Positions 1 through 7,981 of a DNA stretch of 37,481 bases are shown piece by piece. Source of the stretch: CAXPZW01 sp049594615 (GTDB lineage Bacteria > Bacteroidota > Bacteroidia > Flavobacteriales_D > Sanyastnellaceae). Where the stretch lies: the NCBI GenBank assembly GCA_049594615.1, contig JBMYJR010000027.1, positions 1 to 37,481 on the forward strand, in the 5' to 3' direction. Each line of letters starts with the position of its first letter. Position 1 is the first letter of the stretch. The notes beneath the pieces were generated by a model. It was not told the DNA's origin and ran no database searches. It worked only from the letters and a program-made list of their open reading frames with translations. The translations under genes and the position numbers were made by a program.

Positions 1-1289
1 TTATCAGAAGTGATGTCTGGAAACATACATGTGCCGTCATCAATTGTTGCTGTAGAATCGTAGTTAGTAGCAGCTGAGTAGGTGCAACCCGTGCAAGACA
101 AATCATCATTGCAAGGCCCACATGTGCCACTACAAGAAGTCCCATCGCCGTATGGTACACCGCAGCAATCAGCGCATGAACTATACTCACATAGATTATC
201 TTCACAATCAGCAAAAGGGTTGAAGTTGCACGCCGAAGGATCGGTACAACCCAAAACCTCACAGGGATCAGTTCCGTCTTGTGTACAGTTTCGATCTGCC
301 CACTCCGAGACAATGCTCTTTACCAGTGATCCAGATTCAGTTAAATCCGAGGGAGACCAACCACCGAATGGATTCGCACCGTTAACCAAAGCTGCAGAGC
401 CCTCATTTTTGTCGTGAATATGCCAGTTTAAGTGACTGATCTTATGCTCACAGAAGTATTCCATCCAAGCCTCTGTTTCTATCTCGTTCACGGCACCATC
501 TCCATTTGCATTGACTGTTCCCCATTCGGTACAGAATAGAGCTAAGCCATTATTGATAGCAATGGAGACTTTATCCCTTAACCATTGTCCGTGGGTACCA
601 GCATAAAAGTGAATCGTGTACGCGATATTGTCGTACGCTGAGATTGGATCTTGAGAGGCTACATCCACATCTTGTGACCAATTTGGGGTTCCCACAACAA
701 TGAGGTTGTCGGGATCTATTTCACGTATGGCTGCGATCACACTCTCGCAGTACGGCTTAATGACATCTGACCACGATACGTTGAGAGGTTCGTTGTAGAT
801 TTCATATATGACATTGTCATAATCGCCATAAAGTTCAGCCATAGATTCAAAGAAAGCGATTGCTTCGCTTTGCTGGTTGTGTGCGTCATGTGAATGCCAA
901 TCAATGAGAACATATATATCCTCATTAATCGCTGCATTTACGATTGTTTCTACTCGTTCCTGATTGCCAATCGGATCATCGAAATACCCCCCTGACTCTG
1001 GACCCACTCCCATTGATGCTCTCACAATACTGCAGTTCCAATCGTTTTTCAACCAATTGACCAAGGATGGGTTATAAAACGGTTCTGCACCCCAGTTTGT
1101 ATTGGACCAGAATAAGCTATTGCCAGCAAAGCAAACTACATCGCCATGTTGGTCTTCGATGTAAGTACCGTTCACTGAGAGCGCTCCATGATTCGTTACT
1201 GGACTTTGGCTGTATACTCCAGGAGCACAGCACGTCATTAGGACTACCACGACAAGTATTTCGCGTATACCAAGTTTTAAATAGGTCAT
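1..1289 (-). CDS. Secreted GH5 endoglucanase with Cys-rich C-terminal repeats (C-terminus cut by window edge)
   Basis: Read by eye on the minus strand; 429 codons are present and the frame is still open at base 1. The protein starts with a signal peptide (hydrophobic segment, then Ala-Pro-Gly-Val-Tyr-Ser-Gln). A glycoside hydrolase family 5 domain follows, probably the bacterial endo-beta-1,4-glucanase type. It shows the acid/base motif IYEIYNEP (Glu near residue 167), the conserved HFYAGTHG block, the nucleophile motif FCTEWGTVNANGDG (Glu near residue 255), and a DKNEGSAAL block. The role would be hydrolysis of cellulose or a similar beta-glucan outside the cell. The end is Cys-rich, with GCTDPSACNFNP and GCTYSAATNYDSTATIDDGTC repeat units like those in the secreted protein at 2352-3740. 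Such repeats often precede a T9SS sorting domain in Bacteroidota, but that part would lie outside the window. The start ATG overlaps the stop of a 45-residue ORF (ATGA), suggesting translational coupling. Confidence 0.88.
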   Translation of the reverse strand, partial: MTYLKLGIREILVVVVLMTCCAPGVYSQSPVTNHGALSVNGTYIEDQHGDVVCFAGNSLFWSNTNWGAEPFYNPSLVNWLKNDWNCSIVRASMGVGPESGGYFDDPIGNQERVETIVNAAINEDIYVLIDWHSHDAHNQQSEAIAFFESMAELYGDYDNVIYEIYNEPLNVSWSDVIKPYCESVIAAIREIDPDNLIVVGTPNWSQDVDVASQDPISAYDNIAYTIHFYAGTHGQWLRDKVSIAINNGLALFCTEWGTVNANGDGAVNEIETEAWMEYFCEHKISHLNWHIHDKNEGSAALVNGANPFGGWSPSDLTESGSLVKSIVSEWADRNCTQDGTDPCEVLGCTDPSACNFNPFADCEDNLCEYSSCADCCGVPYGDGTSCSGTCGPCNDDLSCTGCTYSAATNYDSTATIDDGTCMFPDITSD

Positions 1290-1423
1290 GCTTCTATATC
1301 CTCTGATCTAGAATTTTCAGCATAAGCCTCAAACTGAGCAGGAGTCGATATTGTTGTTTTCGGCTCCTCGCTTTTCAGCTGTTGGTTCTGTTCGTTTGTC
1401 CTAATATCTTGGTCTAAGGCCAT
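1286..1423 (-). CDS. 45-residue peptide sharing the eCIS-like leader motif
   Basis: A short minus-strand ORF of 45 codons plus TGA fills the gap between the 234-residue eCIS-like gene and the GH5 gene. Its stop overlaps the GH5 start in an ATGA arrangement. The peptide begins MALDQDIRTNEQNQQL, is hydrophilic and Gln/Glu-rich, and has no signal peptide. Its last third reads TPAQFEAYAENSRSEDIEA. This aligns without gaps to APAQRAAYADTSRPEDDEL (residues 29-47 of the upstream protein): PAQ, AYA, SR and ED are identical. That alignment and the tight packing are the evidence that the ORF is real. It could be a free-standing leader, the stump of a decayed effector gene, or a small chaperone/adaptor. 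Function is not known. Confidence 0.6.
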   Translation of the reverse strand: MALDQDIRTNEQNQQLKSEEPKTTISTPAQFEAYAENSRSEDIEA

Positions 1424-1479
1424 ATTCACTTAGAAAAATAGGTTAAGGGCGTGTATGTAGTAAATGCTTCTCATGATTA

Positions 1480-2184
1480 CTAAAATTTACCAAACCGTTT
1501 TTTTCGTCCACCGCCACCACCTAATCCGGCAAGTGAAGCAGCAAAATCGACTCTCTCCTTAATTGTAGGATTATAGCCCAATTTTCTCCATTCATCCAAT
1601 GATAACTTCAAACTCTCTGGACTGGTTTGGTAATGACCAGTGTCGTTATTAATCCATATTGCGCCCTCTCCGGTTAGTTGGCCGTGTCCAGCGGTAATTA
1701 CTTCTGCTCCTCCTGCCGCTACAGCATGCTTTAGAGTAGGACATATTATAACGACCCCATTCTTCTCAGAATATATCCATTTAAACATTTGTCCAGAACT
1801 TATAAATGCATTAAACCCTTGAGTTCCGCCGACATAGGGTCCAGGGCCATTGCCGTCCTCGCCTTTAACTGCTGCAGAATTCGCTTCTTGGACCTCTCCT
1901 GAAAAAGATGACTCCATTTTGTTCGGATACATCATTTGAAAGACTTTAAGCTGCTGGACTTGGGCACTTCTGTCAGCTTTGCGTTGTAGCGCCTGCAAGT
2001 TGCTAACTAAGTTACTCTGATCCGCTTTGAGTTTGAGTTGAGACAGTTCATCATCCTCTGGCCGAGAGGTGTCTGCATAGGCCGCACGCTGAGCAGGGGC
2101 AGCTTGAGTTGCCTTTTGCTGATCAGCTTTTTGTTGCGTTTGTTCCTCGGTGGAATTCGACTGTTGCTTTTGAGACATTAACAT
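1480..2184 (-). CDS. eCIS/polymorphic-toxin-like protein with tandem leader repeats and GHY domain
   Basis: A 234-residue protein without signal peptide. Residues 1-50 are Gln/Lys/Ala-rich and include SRPEDDELSQLKL. Next come two tandem 16-residue units, KADQSNLVSNLQALQR (53-68) and KADRSAQVQQLKVFQM (69-84). This arrangement resembles the N-terminal region (DNRPEA followed by repeated ADNSPQVQQL-type units) of DUF4157 proteins and other cargo associated with extracellular contractile injection systems. Residues about 120-200 look like the small domain found in polymorphic toxins and related proteins that ends in an N-x-SGHY motif: KHAVAAGGAEVITAGHGQL, then INNDTGHYQTSPESL. The tail is a Gly run followed by RKKRFGKF. 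No nuclease or protease catalytic motif is evident, and no DUF4157 HExxH is present. Alternative starts are ATG 2184 or ATG 2178. No sheath, tube or baseplate genes lie in the window, so delivery by an eCIS is inference. Confidence 0.72.
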   Translation of the reverse strand: MLMSQKQQSNSTEEQTQQKADQQKATQAAPAQRAAYADTSRPEDDELSQLKLKADQSNLVSNLQALQRKADRSAQVQQLKVFQMMYPNKMESSFSGEVQEANSAAVKGEDGNGPGPYVGGTQGFNAFISSGQMFKWIYSEKNGVVIICPTLKHAVAAGGAEVITAGHGQLTGEGAIWINNDTGHYQTSPESLKLSLDEWRKLGYNPTIKERVDFAASLAGLGGGGGRKKRFGKF

Positions 2185-2296
2185 AAAGATATGTAAGAAT
2201 ACAGATCTACCCCTAGGAAGTCACAGAATCGGTTTCTGGTTGACCACGTGAACGAGTAGAGATGTAGACAGTCCCACAGCGATAGTTCTGCGCAAG

Positions 2297-2326
2297 AAAA
2301 ACCCCGAGCAATTGCTCAGGGCTTTT
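2297..2326 (-). terminator. Intrinsic terminator after the Cys-rich T9SS cargo gene
   Basis: On the minus strand a stem CCCTGAGCAATTGCTCGGGG is followed directly by a run of five T. It lies about 25 bases past the stop codon at 2352 and separates that gene from the eCIS-like gene downstream. Confidence 0.8.
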
Positions 2327-2351
2327 ATTCTTTCTAGCAGTCTAGCTCTAA

Positions 2352-3740
2352 TTACTTCTGAATGATCAAAGGCTTGGTGATCACCGCCTCATCGTTAATA
2401 ATAGCGAGGGTGTACTGGCCATTTGAGAGCTGGTCAGTGTTCAACACCGTGGTAGTGTTCAGTAGTACCCCCTCCATAACGAGTTTACCCTGTACGTCTG
2501 TGATGCGGTACGGGCTGCTCAACAGTGCTGCATTAGTGCTGATAGTTATGGAGGTGCTTGCTGGGTTGGGGAAAACCTCGAATTCTACTTCACTTTCCTC
2601 TTCAATGTTTAGAGGCGTAATAAACACAGCCGCACATACTTGATCACCCACGCAGCCATCAAGACTTGTTTCAATCACGCACAACTCTCCAATTCCTATC
2701 TCACCCCAACCTACTTCAACAGTTGACGTTCCATTTCCACTAATAATTGCGCCGAAGGTAGCACTCCAGTCATACGAGCTTCCATCTGTTATTTGATATG
2801 TGTATTGCTGTGTTTCAAAGAGCGCTGGCGCAAGCTCACCCTGAATGCTGTACAACGGCAGACCGTATTCGCATGTGCCATCATCATCTGTTGCATTCTG
2901 ATCATAATTGCATGCTTCAGAGTCTGTGCAACCTGCTAATTCTAGTTCATCGCAAACACCATCACCATCCGAATCATTTAAACACTCTCCGTTACAATCG
3001 AGGTACTCTTCGCTTGGATATGTGCAGCTTCCATCATCTTCTGTAACGTTAATATCGTAGTTGCAAGCCATTGGATCAGAGCATCCAAAAATGGCATTTA
3101 AGTCACTGTAACCCACAATTTTGACATTATCAATAGCTGTAAATCTCCAATTCTGATGGACGATTTTCAATTCCAGCGACTCTGTTTGGAAAGCTGAAAT
3201 ATCCATGGTGTGCTCGGCTGGTATGCAACTTTGAAAATTTCCGAGCGAACCCGACTCACCTACATACTCCCACACAACAAACCAACTTTCTCCGCTGTCA
3301 TTAGACACTTCAAAACGCGCTTCTCCATTCGAAGAAGTTTGCCAGTAACCTATAATTTCAAAGGACAGAAAGAGACTGTCATACCCTAGAGTATTTACGG
3401 CTGGAAAATAAAGACTCGTTGTGTAGAAAACACCATCCTCTTGCCATTCGGGACCAAGGTCATAGTCCCCACCTACTATGTACGGCGTCCCATTCAACGA
3501 GCAGAAATCATCATTAAATATGGGGTACTCCAAAGTATTTACAATTCTCCAATCGTAGAGAGTAGAGTCATACGTTGCAATGCCATTTTCATTGCAAGGC
3601 TCCGTGCAATACTGGTAGTAATCAACGGTTAACTCCGATGGCCAGAAGCCATTAAAATCGTAATCCAGCAGTGTAGTTTGATCTTGCCCAAAGCAAGCGA
3701 CACTCGTGAGCAAGAAAAAAGGGAATAGTAGTCTAGACAT
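2352..3740 (-). CDS. Secreted Cys-rich protein with T9SS type A sorting domain
   Basis: The start is placed at the ATG of MSRLLFPFFLL, because it begins a clean signal peptide ending in ACFGQ; an ATG five codons upstream would put charged residues before it. The mature protein has an N-terminal beta-rich, jelly-roll-like part (about residues 25-210). A Cys-rich stretch follows: FGCSDPMACNYDINVTEDDG, then DSDGDGVCDELE (Asp-rich, calcium-binding thrombospondin-3-like), then a second unit GCTDSEACNYDQNATDDDGT. A PKD/Ig-like region comes next. The C-terminal domain is about 75 residues, with EVFPNPAS, ITDVQGK, LNTDQLSNGQYTLAI and a Lys-rich end, which is the type A T9SS sorting signal. The protein should cross the outer membrane through T9SS and stay on the surface or be released. 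The ligand or substrate is unknown. No catalytic motif was recognised. Confidence 0.85.
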   Translation of the reverse strand: MSRLLFPFFLLTSVACFGQDQTTLLDYDFNGFWPSELTVDYYQYCTEPCNENGIATYDSTLYDWRIVNTLEYPIFNDDFCSLNGTPYIVGGDYDLGPEWQEDGVFYTTSLYFPAVNTLGYDSLFLSFEIIGYWQTSSNGEARFEVSNDSGESWFVVWEYVGESGSLGNFQSCIPAEHTMDISAFQTESLELKIVHQNWRFTAIDNVKIVGYSDLNAIFGCSDPMACNYDINVTEDDGSCTYPSEEYLDCNGECLNDSDGDGVCDELELAGCTDSEACNYDQNATDDDGTCEYGLPLYSIQGELAPALFETQQYTYQITDGSSYDWSATFGAIISGNGTSTVEVGWGEIGIGELCVIETSLDGCVGDQVCAAVFITPLNIEEESEVEFEVFPNPASTSITISTNAALLSSPYRITDVQGKLVMEGVLLNTTTVLNTDQLSNGQYTLAIINDEAVITKPLIIQK

Positions 3741-4143
3741 GTCGAGTATTTGCAACGTAAAATTCGGCTATGAAATATAACCCACAACCTAGTTTGTGGA
3801 ACCGTATCAAAAATACGCCTTAGAGCGAAGCTTATTTCGAAACGCGCGTACTCTCTCGCTAACCTGCCTTGCCTTCCAGTACCCATGCAGACATGCATGT
3901 ATCATATCCTTGGGGCAGCTATGGGCTGGGGGTTGAACATTACCCGAAACAGGAAACATACATGGTCCTAGATGCCAGGGGAGGGGATTTGGTTTCCTGG
4001 AAGGAAAAAAAGAGTGGTCTCTGATTAGCTGGGTATTCCACGCTGCCACACTTACTGCCACACTTTCGCCCACTCCCCACCAAATCCTTGATCAAGGAAC
4101 GCAAGAACTTGTTTTAGCCAAATTGCTCGCAGTGCGGTCTGCG
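3741..4143. other. Intergenic region without convincing genes
   Basis: About 400 bases between the Cys-rich cargo gene and the tRNA-Arg promoter. Short open frames exist on the minus strand, but their translations are of low complexity and lack recognisable motifs. A near-duplicated GCTGCCACACTTACTGCCACACT (two GCCACACT units 11 bases apart, around 4041-4065) is the only local repeat noted. The base composition changes from AT-rich to GC-richer across this spacer. Confidence 0.5.
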
Positions 4144-4171
4144 TTGGGACCCAAAGCAATCCCTAACTTTG
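4144..4171 (+). promoter_or_regulatory. Promoter of tRNA-Arg (-33 TTG, -7 TAACTTTG)
   Basis: TTG at 4144-4146, a 17-base spacer, and TAACTTTG at 4164-4171, 13 bases before the tRNA. This matches the Bacteroidota primary sigma factor consensus (TTG, then TAnnTTTG) and is the best complete promoter in the window. Confidence 0.75.
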
Positions 4172-4184
4172 CCCCATCTGATTT

Positions 4185-4258
4185 GGTCCCATAGCTCAGC
4201 TGGATAGAGCATCTGCCTTCTAAGCAGACGGTCCGGGGTTCGAGTCCCTGTGGGATCG
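4185..4258 (+). tRNA. tRNA-Arg (anticodon TCT)
   Basis: A complete cloverleaf can be drawn. The acceptor stem pairs GGTCCCA with TGGGATC (one G-T pair). The D arm is GCTC/GAGC. The anticodon stem TCTGC/GCAGA encloses CTTCTAA with anticodon TCT (reads AGA, and AGG by wobble). The T arm is CGGGG/CCCTG around TTCGAGT, and the discriminator base is G. The gene encodes CA but not a full CCA after the discriminator. It has its own promoter and a hairpin terminator. Confidence 0.97.
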
Positions 4259-4269
4259 CAAGAAATAAG

Positions 4270-4302
4270 AAACCCTCCGCGCGGATGCGCTGAGGGTTTT
4301 TT
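4270..4302 (+). terminator. Intrinsic terminator of tRNA-Arg
   Basis: AAACCCTC and GAGGGTTTTTT form the arms around a GC-rich loop (CGCGCGGATGCGCT), starting 11 bases after the tRNA end and ending in a T run. Confidence 0.85.
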
Positions 4303-4623
4303 CATGGGGCTGAGTGTGCCAAGCGGTAGCTTGAGCAGACTCAGACACGTGAAAAAACGCGCGTTTGCAAAACGCGGAGTTTCGTTTTCGGAATTTCGAG
4401 AGCCCAGGGTCCAAGACGCACAGCGGCTTAATCCCGTCGACCAACACTACCAGAGAAACAAACGCCCAACGATGATCATCCCGCGCCAGCGAGTGCTACT
4501 ACCCTCAGAACATCTAGGACTGCCGCCCGAACGAACTACCAGAGCAATTCCACCACCCATCATCCCACGCCACAAACTTCCGACCCACCTACACGACCGC
4601 CCGAACAATATTCCAAACCTTGA
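4303..4623. other. Intergenic region, nothing recognised
   Basis: About 320 bases between the tRNA terminator and the maf stop codon. It contains a locally self-complementary patch (AAAACGCGCG and AAAACGCGGAG near 4350-4385) and a C-rich, codon-biased-looking stretch at 4440-4620 whose translation is full of Pro/Arg and resembles no family. No gene is called. Confidence 0.45.
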
Positions 4624-5205
4624 CTAAAACTCCTTCAACGCCCCATACACCCGGTGCAACGGCAACCCCATTACTGTAAAGTAACTCCCCTCCAATTTCT
4701 CGACCCCCACGTATCCCATAAATTCCTGCGCCCCATACGCACCTGCCTTGTCGTAAGGTTGGTACACGTCCACATAATGTTCCAGCTCATCCGGGGTCAT
4801 CTGCCCAAAGGTCACATGGGTGGCGTCGGTAAACGAGACTTGCTTTTCCAAGGAAGTGATGCAAACAGCGGTATACACCGTGTGGGTTTGACCGTTGAGC
4901 TCCCCCAGCATGCGCAGCGCATCCGCGCGGTCGGCGGGTTTTTCCAGGAGCTCGCCGCTCAGGTAAACTGTGGTATCTGAAGTGATCAACACATCTCCCG
5001 GCTTCAGCTCGCCGTCAAATGCAGCGGCTTTCTTTTTGGCGATGTATTCGGCCACTTGGGTGCGGTCCATGTCCTCGGGCCAGGACTCGTCGGTCTCGCG
5101 GGTGCGGATTTCGAATTCTACCTCCAGGCCTTTGAGCAGCATTTGGCGGCGGGGCGATTTGGAAGCGAGGATCAGGTGCTTGTCTTGGAGGTTGGGCAGC
5201 AGCAT
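4624..5205 (-). CDS. maf: Maf-family nucleoside triphosphate pyrophosphatase
   Basis: A 193-residue protein of the Maf/YhdE family. These enzymes hydrolyse dTTP, UTP or modified nucleotides to the monophosphate and pyrophosphate, acting as house-cleaning enzymes. The diagnostic motifs are all present: LASKSPRRQ near the N-terminus, DESWPED, the SDTTVYL block with the catalytic-base Asp, EKPADRADALRML, and YDKAGAYGAQ. The start ATG at 5205 is chosen because it precedes LILASKSPRR by about ten residues, as in the family. The frame remains open further upstream, but that part is antisense to the clpB leader and looks non-coding. It is divergent from clpB with about 150 bases between starts. Confidence 0.93.
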   Translation of the reverse strand: MLLPNLQDKHLILASKSPRRQMLLKGLEVEFEIRTRETDESWPEDMDRTQVAEYIAKKKAAAFDGELKPGDVLITSDTTVYLSGELLEKPADRADALRMLGELNGQTHTVYTAVCITSLEKQVSFTDATHVTFGQMTPDELEHYVDVYQPYDKAGAYGAQEFMGYVGVEKLEGSYFTVMGLPLHRVYGALKEF

Positions 5206-5359
5206 GGGCAAGTCGGAAATCTTGGCCGAAGGTCCGAAGAAGTTCGGAAAGATCGGCAGGGGAACCTCCCGAAACCTGACAAAATTTCCAGGTTTGACGC
5301 GGGATTCCGGGATGGAACGCCAATTGAAGAGGGAGAAGGGAACACGAACAACATCCGTT

Positions 5360-7981
5360 ATGGATCTCAATACATTCACCATCAAATCCCAAGAGGCCAT
5401 CCAACGCGCACAGCAAATCGCGGCGGGGCACGGGCAGCAGTCCATCGAGACCGCGCACCTGCTCAAAGGCCTGTTGGAAGTGGACGAGCAGGTGACCCCG
5501 CATCTGCTCGGTAAGATGGGTACTTCCCCAGACCGCATCGCCTCAGCCCTGGACCGTATCATCGACGGGTACGGCAAAGTGGAAGGGGCAGCCCTGCACC
5601 TCTCTCGCGAAGCCAACACCGTGCTTCAAAAGTCGGCCGCGTTTGCGCAGGACATGAAGGACGAATTTGTCTCGCTCGAACACTTGCTGCTCGCCCTGTC
5701 GTCCCAAGGCGACCAAACCGCCCGCCTGTTGAACGACAGTGGCGTGTCTGAAAAGCCCTTGCGCAAAGCCATCAAGGACATGCGCAAAGGCCAACGGGTG
5801 ACCTCCAACTCCCAAGAGAACACCTACAACGCGCTGGACAAGTTTGCCAAGAACCTCTTGGACTACGCCCGCGAAGGCAAGCTCGATCCTGTAATTGGCC
5901 GCGACGATGAAATCCGCCGCGTGCTTCAAATCCTGACCCGCCGCACCAAGAACAACCCGATTTTGATCGGCGAGCCGGGCGTGGGTAAAACCGCCATTGC
6001 CGAGGGCATCGCACACCGCATCATCAACGGCGATGTGCCCGAGAACCTGCAAGACAAAGAATTCTACTCGCTGGACATGGGCGCCCTGATTGCCGGTGCC
6101 AAGTACAAAGGTGAATTTGAAGAGCGCCTCAAGAGCGTGGTCAATGAGGTCAAGTCCTCGGACGGGGGCATCATACTGTTCATTGACGAAATCCACACCC
6201 TGGTGGGCGCCGGAAAAGGGGAGGGGGCCATGGACGCCGCCAACATCCTCAAGCCTGCCCTGGCCCGCGGGGAGCTGCGTGCCATTGGTGCTACCACACT
6301 GAACGAATACCAGAAGTACTTCGAACAAGACAAAGCGCTCGAACGTCGCTTCCAAAAAGTACTTGTGGACGAGCCCGATCGCGAATCTGCCATCTCCATC
6401 CTGCGTGGGCTCAAGGAGAAGTACGAGAACCACCACAAGGTCCAAATCAAAGACGATGCGATCATTGCTGCGGTAGAACTGTCCACCCGTTACATCGCCG
6501 ACCGCCAATTGCCCGACAAGGCGATTGACCTGATCGACGAAGCCGCTTCCAAGCTGCGCATGGAGATCAACTCCAAGCCCGAAGAACTCGACGAAATCGA
6601 ACGCCGCATCATGCAGCTGGAGATCGAACGCGAAGCCATCAAGCGCGAGGACGACACGGTCAAACTCGCCGAACTCAGTGCCGAGCTGGGCGGGTTGCAA
6701 GAAGAACGCAACGGCCTGGCCGCCAAATGGAAGGCCGAAAAGAACGTGGTGGAGCGCATCCAAGGCGCCAAGAAAGAAATCGAACGCCTCAAGCTCGCCG
6801 CCGAACAAGCCGAGCGGGAAGGCGACTACGGCAAGGTCGCCGAGATCCGCTACGGCAAGCTCAAAGAGCAGGAAGCCCAGGCCGAACAGGCCCGCGCAGA
6901 ACTCGCACAAGTGCAAGCCGATTCCAAGATGATCAAGGAAGAGGTGGACCCCGATGAGATTGCCGCCGTGGTGTCCAACTGGACCGGCATTCCGGTGACC
7001 CGCATGCTGGAAAGCGAAAAGGCCAAGCTCCTGCGCTTGGAAGACGAACTCGGAAAACGCGTGGTGGGACAGGACACTGCCATTCAAGCCGTTTCTGACG
7101 CGGTGCGCCGCTCCCGTTCGGGGTTGGGTGACGCCAAGCGCCCGATTGGAAGCTTTATTTTCCTGGGCACCACCGGCGTGGGCAAGACCGAGTTGGCCAA
7201 AGCCCTCAGTGAGTTCTTGTTCAACGACGAGTCGGCCATGACCCGCATTGACATGAGCGAATACCAAGAGCGCCACGCGGTGAGCCGACTGCTGGGATCG
7301 CCTCCCGGATACGTGGGCTACGACGAAGGCGGTCAACTCACCGAAGCCGTGCGCCGCAAACCGTACTCGGTGATCCTGCTGGACGAGATTGAGAAGGCGC
7401 ACCCGGACGTATTCAACGTACTGCTCCAAGTGCTGGACGACGGACGCCTGACCGACAACAAAGGCCGCTTGGTGAACTTCAAGAACACCATCGTGATCAT
7501 GACCAGCAACGCTGGCAGCGAATACATCCAGGAGGCCTTTGACCGCGCGGATGGTCGGGTGGACCCTGGCATGATGGACGCTACTTCAGAACTTGTGCAG
7601 GGAGAGTTGCGCAAGCGTTTCCGCCCGGAATTCTTGAACCGTGTGGACGAGATCATCACCTTCCACCCGCTGACCCGCGGACAGATTAAGGAGATCGTGG
7701 GGCTGCAACTGGCCCAACTGAACGAGCGCTTGTCGCAGGCCGAGGTAAAACTCTCAGTCACTCCCGACGCCCTTGGCTACTTGGCCGACCGTGGGTACGA
7801 CCCGCAGTTTGGCGCCCGACCGGTGAAGCGCGTCATCCAACGTGAGGTACTCAACAGCTTGTCCAAAGCGTTGCTCTCGGGCGACATCGACAAGCAACAC
7901 ACCGTGGTACTGGACGTGTTTGACGGCGAAATCGTCTTCCGAAAGCCCATTGAGGCCGAGGAATTGGTGGCCGTGAGCTAA
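5360..7981 (+). CDS. clpB: ATP-dependent disaggregase ClpB
   Basis: An 873-residue AAA+ chaperone that works with DnaK to pull proteins out of aggregates after heat stress. The order is as expected: an N-terminal Clp-N double repeat (residues 1-145); NBD1 with Walker A GEPGVGKT (about residue 205) and Walker B ILFIDEIHTLVG; a long charged coiled-coil middle domain (about 400-530, many Glu/Lys/Arg); then NBD2 with Walker A GTTGVGKT (about 603), Walker B VILLDEIEKAHPDV and a sensor region near the end (GARPVKRVIQREV). The start is the ATG of MDLNTFTIKSQEAIQ, which matches the family N-terminus; the frame stays open upstream without family similarity. Length is normal. No CIRCE or other heat-shock operator was identified. 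Confidence 0.97.
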   Translation: MDLNTFTIKSQEAIQRAQQIAAGHGQQSIETAHLLKGLLEVDEQVTPHLLGKMGTSPDRIASALDRIIDGYGKVEGAALHLSREANTVLQKSAAFAQDMKDEFVSLEHLLLALSSQGDQTARLLNDSGVSEKPLRKAIKDMRKGQRVTSNSQENTYNALDKFAKNLLDYAREGKLDPVIGRDDEIRRVLQILTRRTKNNPILIGEPGVGKTAIAEGIAHRIINGDVPENLQDKEFYSLDMGALIAGAKYKGEFEERLKSVVNEVKSSDGGIILFIDEIHTLVGAGKGEGAMDAANILKPALARGELRAIGATTLNEYQKYFEQDKALERRFQKVLVDEPDRESAISILRGLKEKYENHHKVQIKDDAIIAAVELSTRYIADRQLPDKAIDLIDEAASKLRMEINSKPEELDEIERRIMQLEIEREAIKREDDTVKLAELSAELGGLQEERNGLAAKWKAEKNVVERIQGAKKEIERLKLAAEQAEREGDYGKVAEIRYGKLKEQEAQAEQARAELAQVQADSKMIKEEVDPDEIAAVVSNWTGIPVTRMLESEKAKLLRLEDELGKRVVGQDTAIQAVSDAVRRSRSGLGDAKRPIGSFIFLGTTGVGKTELAKALSEFLFNDESAMTRIDMSEYQERHAVSRLLGSPPGYVGYDEGGQLTEAVRRKPYSVILLDEIEKAHPDVFNVLLQVLDDGRLTDNKGRLVNFKNTIVIMTSNAGSEYIQEAFDRADGRVDPGMMDATSELVQGELRKRFRPEFLNRVDEIITFHPLTRGQIKEIVGLQLAQLNERLSQAEVKLSVTPDALGYLADRGYDPQFGARPVKRVIQREVLNSLSKALLSGDIDKQHTVVLDVFDGEIVFRKPIEAEELVAVS

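Noticed and set aside
3807..4073. Short minus-strand frame before the tRNA
   Set aside because: Translation is low complexity without motifs, and no -7 element precedes it.
5543..7429. A 628-codon open frame antisense to clpB
   Set aside because: It is a Phe/Gly/Val-rich shadow of the GC-rich clpB coding sequence with no start signals or motifs.
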